A stretch of 31,454 bases of DNA from a virus. Shown here one piece after another: positions 17,434 through 22,642 of this stretch. The notes under the pieces are model-generated. The model saw only the letters and a list, made by a program, of their open reading frames with translations. It did not search any database and was not told where the DNA came from. The stretch spans positions 1 through 31,454 of the IMG/VR virus record IMGVR_UViG_3300031974_004379; one strand, 5' to 3'. Position 1 is the stretch's first letter. Every line of letters begins with the position of its first letter. A program made the translations under genes and the position numbers.

Positions 17434-18909
17434 ATGAGCTTCCTAAAAGCAGTAGGCATAGATGTTGGCATAGTAGAAAAAAGCCTTCATTACAGAATTG
17501 ATAGTTTAGACGCTAGTACTCTAGCGTATAGTCCTGTAAGTATCGCTAATTGGGGTGTATGTGGATGCACCTCGCTTGGGAATATACAATCTGCATTAGA
17601 TACTTTAGCCCAAGTCCGTGCCCTTGACGTTGACGATACAAACGACTTAGAGAGCAGAATAACTACATTAGAGAGTGGTGGTGGAAGTGGATTAAGTAAT
17701 TGGTCTGAAGATAGCAATGGTCATTTACTTCCATCTTCCAATGATACTTATGATATAGGTAATGCATCTGCCAAGGTGAGGCATTTTTATTTAGGCAGTA
17801 CATCCCTTAAAATAGGAGATGCAAACGATGATGAAAACGATTTATTTTCAGCCAATAAGGAATGGTTTGAAAGCAGAGCATCTACAGTTTCACTTGGCAA
17901 CATAGAGGTATCTTTAGGCAATTTGGCGGGAAGAGTTAATACCCTAGAAGGTGCGACAGATGATGATTCTGCCTATGCAACAAAAGTTAGCCTTGGGCAG
18001 TTAGATACAAGAGTTGGGGGATTAGAAACTTTATCTGCCTATTCCATAGCAACACTTCCTGCATCCGCTAATGATGGCACACAAGCCCTTGTTAGCGATG
18101 GTGCTGACACAGGGGTAGCATTGGCATATCATTATGATAGAGCATGGTATAGATCATTTGATAATTTAGTTTTAGCTGATAGTAAATGGTCACCCGCAGA
18201 TACAACTACTGAATTGTGGTACGATGCAAGTGATTTAAGTTCCCTTACTGTAAGTGGCACAGACTTGACACAATGGGGTGATAAGAGTGGAAATGGGTAT
18301 CATTTAACAAAGGATCAAAATGCTAATAGCGATGCACAAAGTGGTACAGCTACATTGAGGGGTCGTAATGTTATAGAATTTGATTCGGGGAATTGCTTAA
18401 CCAATAAAAATTGGAGCTACGATCAAAATACAGCACCTATATTTATAGCTTTGGTTACCAAAGCCTATATTGATGCGGGACAAGATTTCCTTCTTCATCA
18501 CACAGATTCTACTAGCAAAAGACAAGCTATGAGAAGAACAACCGCAAATTCTTTGCAATGGTTAGGTAGCGATACAGATGCAACCAGTCGTAATTTATCA
18601 GTTAGTGGTTACCCAGAGGGAGATGATAATATAATTATTCTTAAAATAGGAGCATCAAGTTCCTATTTAAAATTACTAAATGGTAGTGGCGATCAGTTTA
18701 CATCAGGTAACACAGGAAATAATCCCTTGGCTCATATAAGTGTAGGAGCCAATGAATTTGAGTTAAGTCAATTGGTTGGATATTTTGCAGAAATTGTATA
18801 TTTCAAAGCAGATTCCGATGTATTAAAGGTTGAAGGTTATCTTGCCCATAAATGGGGATTGCAAGCTTATCTTCCATCAGATCACACCTATAAATCCTTA
18901 GCACCATAA
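17434..18909 (+). CDS. Trimeric tail fibre with C-terminal concanavalin/LamG-like domain
   Basis: A 491-residue fibre protein. Residues 66-80 and 152-200 are short coiled coils (NDLESRITTLE; LGNLAGRVNTLEG; LGQLDTRVGGLETL) of the trimeric-fibre type. Residues 98-120 (LLPSSNDTYDIGN, then VRHFYLG) are the repeat seen in many tail fibres. Residues about 228-243 (VALAYHYDRAWYRSFD) are a common fibre strand motif. From about 260 to the end lies a concanavalin/LamG-like sandwich (ELWYDASDLSSL, TQWGDKSGNGYHLT, ending GYLAHKWGLQAYLP), which probably binds glycans. It is a strong receptor-binding candidate. The stop overlaps the next ATG by one base. Confidence 0.82.
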   Translation: MSFLKAVGIDVGIVEKSLHYRIDSLDASTLAYSPVSIANWGVCGCTSLGNIQSALDTLAQVRALDVDDTNDLESRITTLESGGGSGLSNWSEDSNGHLLPSSNDTYDIGNASAKVRHFYLGSTSLKIGDANDDENDLFSANKEWFESRASTVSLGNIEVSLGNLAGRVNTLEGATDDDSAYATKVSLGQLDTRVGGLETLSAYSIATLPASANDGTQALVSDGADTGVALAYHYDRAWYRSFDNLVLADSKWSPADTTTELWYDASDLSSLTVSGTDLTQWGDKSGNGYHLTKDQNANSDAQSGTATLRGRNVIEFDSGNCLTNKNWSYDQNTAPIFIALVTKAYIDAGQDFLLHHTDSTSKRQAMRRTTANSLQWLGSDTDATSRNLSVSGYPEGDDNIIILKIGASSSYLKLLNGSGDQFTSGNTGNNPLAHISVGANEFELSQLVGYFAEIVYFKADSDVLKVEGYLAHKWGLQAYLPSDHTYKSLAP

Positions 18910-19265
18910 TGGCTACCGAAGTAGGAGATAATGTGCAAGTAAAGGCTAACCTTGCGTTCATGGCAAAGGTCATTGCAATTGTTGGTACTTGTGTTTGGGG
19001 ATATTCTGTAGTTTGGAACAAGCTTATTGCTTTAGATAATGGATTGGGCAGGGTTCAGCACGAAGGAACAATGCTAGGTGATTTGTCTGCACGAATGTTG
19101 CATTTAGAGAAATATTCTGAGCAATCAAAAGCAGACTTAGATCATTTGCTGTCTATGCAAGATCAACCAATTACTTCTGATCATCAGCAATTTGAAAGAA
19201 TAAGGTATCTTGAAAAAGAATTGGATAGATTGCGTAGCAAAGTGGACAATCATTTGACGAAGTGA
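18909..19265 (+). CDS. One-TM plus coiled-coil membrane protein (lysis or spanin-like candidate)
   Basis: A 118-residue protein with a single hydrophobic segment at about 14-37 (LAFMAKVIAIVGTCVWGYSVVW), followed by a charged, heptad-like helix from about 55 to the end (RMLHLEKYSEQSKADLDHLL; RIRYLEKELDRLRSKV). An N-terminal anchor with a helical body outside or inside the membrane is the layout of inner-membrane spanins and of XhlA-type proteins. The next gene is a 3-TM holin-like protein, which supports a lysis role. It lacks a diagnostic motif, so the name is inference. One base overlaps the fibre gene's stop. Confidence 0.65.
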   Translation: MATEVGDNVQVKANLAFMAKVIAIVGTCVWGYSVVWNKLIALDNGLGRVQHEGTMLGDLSARMLHLEKYSEQSKADLDHLLSMQDQPITSDHQQFERIRYLEKELDRLRSKVDNHLTK

Positions 19266-19266
19266 A

Positions 19267-19728
19267 ATGGGTGAAATCTTGCTTATGTTACTTACAGGGG
19301 GGGGCTCTACGGCTATGGGGGCTATCCTTAAAGGTGCGTTCGGCTTCGTTTTCGAGAATCGTAGGCAAAAGCACGAGTTGGAACTGGCAAGAGAAACTCG
19401 TGCAAATGAAAATTTCATTAAGTTACAAAATTCAATACATCAAGGAGGTAATGGGGAATTTGTTTCTTTTAGTAGGCGTATCATTGCTTTTATGGGCGTT
19501 GGTACTCTTTGCTTGTGCGTCTTGCTCTGCACCATCTTCCCTCAAGCAGAGTTTCTATCAATCACCAATGCCAGTGGAGAAGGACGAACTGAATGGTTAT
19601 TCGGAATCTTGTCCTACCCCTCAACGCAGGAACCAATCCATCTCTCTAGTGGACACCTTGCCTATATGGGACAAACGGCTCTCTGTGGAATATTAGGGTT
19701 TTATTTTGGTCCAAGTCCACGCAGATGA
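19267..19728 (+). CDS. Three-TM holin-like protein
   Basis: A 153-residue protein with three hydrophobic segments at about 3-28, 71-92 and 130-148. A charged helix follows the first (ENRRQKHELELARETRANENFIKLQ). This is the pattern of the 3-TM phage holin superfamily, whose members form lethal membrane holes to time lysis. Base use differs from its neighbours: two 60-base lines counted here have 29 G+C of 60, against an AT-rich background, and TTC, CTT and GGG codons are frequent. A run of eight G lies in codons 11-13. The +1 frame is open throughout and could encode a lipoprotein-like peptide. It overlaps the following microgene by four bases. Confidence 0.74.
   Translation: MGEILLMLLTGGGSTAMGAILKGAFGFVFENRRQKHELELARETRANENFIKLQNSIHQGGNGEFVSFSRRIIAFMGVGTLCLCVLLCTIFPQAEFLSITNASGEGRTEWLFGILSYPSTQEPIHLSSGHLAYMGQTALCGILGFYFGPSPRR
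19297..19304 (+). repeat. G8 homopolymer tract in the holin-like gene
   Basis: Eight consecutive G occupy codons 11-13 of the holin-like gene in an otherwise AT-rich sequence. Such tracts slip during replication and can act as on-off switches. Loss of one G would move reading into the +1 frame, which stays open to 19696. Confidence 0.6.
19451..19696 (+). CDS. Possible embedded lipoprotein-like ORF in +1 frame of the holin gene
   Basis: An 81-residue reading frame lies wholly inside the holin-like gene. A perfect AAGGAGGT (19442-19449) sits one base before its ATG, which is too close for normal use; a TTG at 19460 in the same frame has ten bases of spacing. The product would begin with a hydrophobic segment (LFLLVGVSLLLWALVLFACASC) and continue with a Ser/Pro-rich tail. 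That order recalls Rz1-type outer-membrane spanins, which are also embedded in +1. The LFA-C lipobox is imperfect, and GGA-GGT glycine codons alone explain the ribosome site. Treat as a candidate only. Confidence 0.25.
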   Translation: MGNLFLLVGVSLLLWALVLFACASCSAPSSLKQSFYQSPMPVEKDELNGYSESCPTPQRRNQSISLVDTLPIWDKRLSVEY

Positions 19729-19799
19729 GTTCAATAATTGCAGTATTTTTAATTATATTTATACTCATAGAAATAATTATAAGCAGGAATGGAAACTAA
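19725..19799 (+). CDS. 24-residue hydrophobic microprotein in the lysis-like cluster
   Basis: A 24-codon gene starts in an ATGA overlap with the holin-like stop and ends 11 bases inside the next gene. After MSS it is nearly all Ile, Leu, Phe and Val (IIAVFLIIFILIEIII) with a single Glu, then a short polar tail SRNGN. It would be one short transmembrane helix. Overlap at both ends means that it fills a gap that would otherwise be 60 bases of non-coding sequence in a tightly packed cluster. It could tune the holin or be a small toxic membrane peptide. Size makes chance possible; the couplings argue for a real gene. Confidence 0.5.
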   Translation: MSSIIAVFLIIFILIEIIISRNGN

Positions 19800-20010
19800 T
19801 CTTTTAATACAAATTTTCATGGGAGTGATTATCGGAATAGGGGGTTTTTTTATAAAACATCTCTTTCATACATTGCATTACCACGAAAAAAGAATAAATG
19901 AACTTGAGGTTCTTGTTAGCAAGCAATCTGCCGATAATGTAAATTTATTCAAAAAGATAGATAACATTGAGCAAAAAATAGATAGAATGCTCGAAAAGTT
20001 TATAAAATGA
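19789..20010 (+). CDS. Small one-TM plus coiled-coil protein (XhlA-like layout)
   Basis: A 73-residue protein. Residues 5-27 are hydrophobic (LLIQIFMGVIIGIGGFFIKHLF). Residues 32-70 form a coiled coil (EKRINELEVLVSKQ, then KKIDNIEQKIDRMLEKF). XhlA-type lysis accessory proteins and small tail-associated membrane proteins share this layout. It is the second one-TM plus coiled-coil gene of the cluster, on the other side of the holin-like gene. AGGA lies immediately before the ATG, too near for a strong site. The stop overlaps the next start as ATGA, coupling it to the tail genes. Confidence 0.68.
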   Translation: METNLLIQIFMGVIIGIGGFFIKHLFHTLHYHEKRINELEVLVSKQSADNVNLFKKIDNIEQKIDRMLEKFIK

Positions 20011-20405
20011 TCCCTACCAGTGTAACAAATGCAATAAAGTCTATTGCAGGGCAGGGGTTGAGTATTCCTGTAAGGGATGGATTAAGTACAGATAGCATGG
20101 AGACACCAGTAATAACAGTATCTCCGCAGAGCATGGAAAAGTTTACCTCAAGCTTAGTAGATGTATTTCATGTATACGTCTCAGTAAAATATGAAGAGCA
20201 TTATGCTGATGTTACAACTGATAGAGCAAGAAATAATTTTGACACTTTAGTTAATAACTTTAATCGTGATAACTTAATAGATAATATGCAAGGCTCAAAC
20301 TATCATGTATTTGAATCAAGGATAGAAAGTGGTTCAGTAGATGTCGTGAATGACATTCTGGTGCACGAAGTAGTTTTGTATTTAATAATGGAATTAAAAT
20401 CTTAA
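20007..20405 (+). CDS. Putative tail terminator or tail completion protein
   Basis: A 132-residue protein with an N-terminal helix, a central strand-rich part (FHVYVSVKYEEHYADVT) and a last strand pair (SGSVDVVNDILVHEVVLYLIMEL). Size, fold pattern and position directly before the tail tube gene fit tail terminators such as lambda gpU or tail completion proteins, which cap the tail and dock to the head. The family cannot be confirmed by motif. It is coupled upstream by ATGA to a membrane protein gene, an odd partner for a tail gene. Confidence 0.62.
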   Translation: MIPTSVTNAIKSIAGQGLSIPVRDGLSTDSMETPVITVSPQSMEKFTSSLVDVFHVYVSVKYEEHYADVTTDRARNNFDTLVNNFNRDNLIDNMQGSNYHVFESRIESGSVDVVNDILVHEVVLYLIMELKS

Positions 20406-20417
20406 TGGAGACAAAAA
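20406..20417 (+). promoter_or_regulatory. Intercistronic motif TGGAGACAAAAA, copy 2
   Basis: These 12 bases are identical to 6899-6910 and again begin directly after a stop codon. The next ATG (tail tube) is 46 bases further on, so here the motif cannot be the ribosome site. The AT-rich spacer 20418-20463 shows no Shine-Dalgarno sequence and no convincing -35/-10 pair by eye. Confidence 0.5.
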
Positions 20418-20463
20418 CCCAAGTTTAGATTAACACTAAAAATAACTCTAAAATTTAAATATT

Positions 20464-20916
20464 ATGGCAGCTATAGTCGCAGGTAACTCATCGCTCCAAA
20501 AATTTGGCGCAGCATCTGATGTAAAGTTTGGAACTCCTTATGTAGACGGATACGTAGTCGTAGAAAGCGTAAGCGGAACAAACTCTTTTCAAACAAACAA
20601 CACTTTTAAAAACGAAGTGGGAATTTCTGTAGGGCAAGTTATTACTGACCCAAAGATGGAAGTAACTATTTCTGGCGTTGCACAAGGTCAAGTTGCCCTT
20701 CTAGGCGAGGTTAAAGGATTACCTAATTTCATTGCTGGGGTTCAAGGCGGACAAGGAGGCGGGAGCGGAGATGGTGCTACAGAAACTGATCTATTGATTA
20801 CTTCCATAAAAATGGATGCTTCTAACGAAGACTTTATGAAGTTCGAAATGACTGGCGAAGCTTATGCAGAAGTTGACGTCAATACGAAGTCAGAAGTAAC
20901 GCAAGCAGAGTTTTAA
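20464..20916 (+). CDS. Major tail tube protein
   Basis: A 150-residue, Gly/Val/Thr-rich protein of mostly beta strands: VVVESVSGTNSFQTNN, VGISVGQVITDPKMEVTISGVA, then a flexible Gly-rich loop (QGGQGGGSGDG, about 96-106) and LLITSIKMDASNEDFMKFEMTGEAYAEV. This matches the size and strand pattern of tail tube proteins that stack as rings around the tape measure. Position agrees: a terminator candidate lies upstream, and chaperone and tape measure genes lie downstream. No Shine-Dalgarno sequence precedes it despite the expected high expression. A GC-rich hairpin follows its stop. Confidence 0.8.
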   Translation: MAAIVAGNSSLQKFGAASDVKFGTPYVDGYVVVESVSGTNSFQTNNTFKNEVGISVGQVITDPKMEVTISGVAQGQVALLGEVKGLPNFIAGVQGGQGGGSGDGATETDLLITSIKMDASNEDFMKFEMTGEAYAEVDVNTKSEVTQAEF

Positions 20917-20922
20917 ATAAAA

Positions 20923-20937
20923 GCCCGCAAGGCGGGC
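20923..20937. terminator. GC-rich hairpin after the tail tube gene
   Basis: GCCCGC-AAG-GCGGGC is a perfect six-pair stem seven bases after the tail tube stop. Read rightward it has no T-run. Read leftward it is followed by TTTTATTT, the form of an intrinsic terminator for the minus strand. On the plus strand it may instead stabilise the 3' end of tube mRNA or reduce read-through. Confidence 0.5.
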
Positions 20938-20963
20938 AGTTAAGATGAATAGTTAAGATGAAT
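20938..20963 (+). repeat. Perfect 13-base tandem repeat containing two start codons
   Basis: AGTTAAGATGAAT occurs twice without a gap (20938-20950, 20951-20963). Each copy holds an ATG. The first opens a three-codon frame, ATG AAT AGT TAA (20945-20956), that stops one base before the second ATG at 20958, the start of the next gene. Confidence 0.85.
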
Positions 20964-21365
20964 AAAAACATACGGACTCCGCTGGCACATAAACCTGTTT
21001 TCACAAAAAACACGCAACTTGCTTCTGCATTAAGTGCTTTAAATATACCATTTGAAGAGCCCTTTTGGTCTAAAGTAACTGACGAAAGTGGCAAACAAAC
21101 AGTCACATGGCACTTTGAGGGAAAATCAAAATGCGGTAAATATGTGACCAAAGAACTAATTGATGCATGGTATAGTGACGAGTGGTACGAAAAGAATTAT
21201 CCGCAACATCCTTTTGCATTGTTAATTTGTGCACTTAATACAAAAGAGTATTTAGTCGATAAAATTAAAGAATCTAAAGGGCACGTATTAATTAGAAAGG
21301 GAACTAAGCAATTCTATTGCGTAGAAGATAGTCCCATGCACAAGAAACTAACCAATAGATACTAG
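20958..21365 (+). CDS. Unknown protein between tail tube and tail chaperone genes
   Basis: A 135-residue protein that I do not recognise. It is rich in aromatic and Lys residues, with TWHFEGKSKCGKYVTKELIDAWYSDEWYEKNYPQHPFALL in the middle and strands near the end (HVLIRKGTKQFYCV). It has no membrane segment. In many siphophages the gene before the G/GT pair is a tail tube or completion factor, so a tail assembly role is likely from place only. Its start lies in the second copy of a 13-base tandem repeat and has no Shine-Dalgarno sequence. Confidence 0.7.
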   Translation: MNKNIRTPLAHKPVFTKNTQLASALSALNIPFEEPFWSKVTDESGKQTVTWHFEGKSKCGKYVTKELIDAWYSDEWYEKNYPQHPFALLICALNTKEYLVDKIKESKGHVLIRKGTKQFYCVEDSPMHKKLTNRY

Positions 21366-21366
21366 C

Positions 21367-21807
21367 ATGGACATAGACGATATAAAACAATACTTGGAGC
21401 CAGAGGGAGATAAAATTGGCAAAGTATCAATAAGGAAACCCACCGCAGGCACTTTAAGTTTATGTGATTTTGCACAATTGAAAATTGCATCTGGCGGGGC
21501 AACCTCCGTACCTTTTTATGAAGCAATTGCATTTTTTTTCATCCACTCTCAGCCATTAGAGTATGTTAGGTCGTTAATCTTTGACTCCTCAAAAGGTCAT
21601 AATGAGAGTGGATGCTCTTTAGTGTTTGTCAATGAAGTAATACAATGGGGCGACACAGTTGATCTTGGATCAATTAATGAAATGGGTGATAAAATAAGCG
21701 AACTTCTAGTGTCTGCATTAACGCCAAAAGTAGAACCACTAAACGAAAGCTCGGCAGAAGACGACGTCAAAAATCTGATTTCAGAGATTGATGGTAAAAA
21801 AAAATAA
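21367..21807 (+). CDS. Tail assembly chaperone G-like (zero-frame product)
   Basis: A 146-residue acidic protein that starts one base after the previous stop and ends in a Lys run, GKKK, before TAA. Its place before the tape measure, its length, the Arg-Lys-Pro strand near the start (GKVSIRKPTAGTLSLCDF) and the A9 slippery run at its very end identify it as the G-type tail assembly chaperone, which holds the tape measure in a state ready for tube polymerisation. A minority of ribosomes should slip at the A-run to make the GT form. Confidence 0.87.
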   Translation: MDIDDIKQYLEPEGDKIGKVSIRKPTAGTLSLCDFAQLKIASGGATSVPFYEAIAFFFIHSQPLEYVRSLIFDSSKGHNESGCSLVFVNEVIQWGDTVDLGSINEMGDKISELLVSALTPKVEPLNESSAEDDVKNLISEIDGKKK

Positions 21808-21986
21808 ACCCTCCCGCATTTAATGTTATCGCATTTGCATTAGCAAAAGGTAATGCATTAGGGGCAGATAAAATATTTTGGGAAATGCCATTACAAATAG
21901 TATGGCATCACCTATGGTGTTATTATCAATATAATGGCACTAAAATAAGGCGTATTGGTGAAGACAAAAACCCAATATTAGAATGA
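21367..21986 (+). CDS. Tail assembly chaperone GT-like (product of -1 frameshift)
   Basis: A one-base backward slip on A9 (21796-21804) carries ribosomes past the TAA at 21805 into the -1 frame. That frame continues for 60 codons from 21804 to the TGA at 21984-21986, giving about 206 residues. The extension looks like real protein: AFNVIAFALAKGNALGADKIF, then a Trp/Tyr-rich helix (QIVWHHLWCYYQYNG) and a basic end. That -1 stop overlaps the ATG of the next gene as ATGA, just as other gene pairs here do, which is strong evidence that the extension is translated. In lambda the T part of GT contacts the tail tube protein. No strong downstream stem is visible by eye. Confidence 0.9.
21796..21804 (+). 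promoter_or_regulatory. Programmed -1 frameshift slippery site (A9)
   Basis: GGT AAA AAA AAA TAA gives nine consecutive A directly before the zero-frame stop, so A and P site lysine tRNAs can slip back one base and re-pair perfectly. The stop follows at once, which also favours pausing. The frame entered is open for 60 codons. Confidence 0.88.
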
Positions 21987-22642
21987 TCACTATGTCCATG
22001 CAAACTAGGGCTTTAAACAAAACCCTAGATAAATATGTCAAGCTCAACAAGCGTGGCACGGCAGGGCTAGTGGAACATACATTAAGAAAAGTAGTTACAG
22101 GTTTTAGTCCAAGATCTAAGTCTGCAGTTAAAGTAAAAGGGCTTAGGCAGATATTCTATGAAAAGAGAGCTACAAGAACAAAGATATTGCAAGAGTTTCG
22201 TACAAGAGAACGAACAAAAAAAGGAACACTTAGACCGCCAAAACACTATGTAAGTCTTACTGCAAAACGAGAAAAGAATAAAAAATATCCAAAACTAGGA
22301 CTCGCAAGAACAAAATGGCAAGCAATTGGTTGGAGAAGTTACAGGGGGACAGCATGGGTTCAAGCCACAATGCTCTATAAGACCTGGCGTCCTACTGAAA
22401 GACCTAAGAATGCAAGGTTTAAACCTTCATTAGATGCAAAGCATGGGGGCAAAGTGCCACCGACTGGCGTAAGGATTAGAACTTTAGGCAAGAAGGCAAC
22501 TGCAATTTGGTTTAGCAGATTAGAGGCAGTAGTAAAAAATAAGCACTATAAGCGAGCCCGTCGCACTGCACTAAGCAATGTAAGAAAAGATATGCAAACT
22601 TACATAAGACGCAAACATAAGGAAATTAAGAAAAGTCTATGA
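21983..22642 (+). CDS. Highly basic tail-region protein of unknown function
   Basis: A 219-residue protein with about 60 Lys/Arg and about 11 Asp/Glu by my count. It has no membrane segment or motif that I recognise; Trp and Tyr are scattered in the middle (LARTKWQAIGWRSYRGTAWVQ). An inner ATG at 21992 (MSMQT) is an alternative start, but the first ATG overlaps the chaperone GT stop as ATGA. It ends in an ATGA overlap with the tape measure. Tail tip or tail assembly proteins, or proteins bound to the very acidic or polar tape measure, are possible roles. The gene is well supported; the function is not. Confidence 0.75.
   Translation: MITMSMQTRALNKTLDKYVKLNKRGTAGLVEHTLRKVVTGFSPRSKSAVKVKGLRQIFYEKRATRTKILQEFRTRERTKKGTLRPPKHYVSLTAKREKNKKYPKLGLARTKWQAIGWRSYRGTAWVQATMLYKTWRPTERPKNARFKPSLDAKHGGKVPPTGVRIRTLGKKATAIWFSRLEAVVKNKHYKRARRTALSNVRKDMQTYIRRKHKEIKKSL

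Noticed and set aside
20418-20463. Promoter in the AT-rich gap before the tail tube gene
   Set aside because: No convincing -35/-10 pair with correct spacing by eye; AT-richness alone is not evidence in this window.
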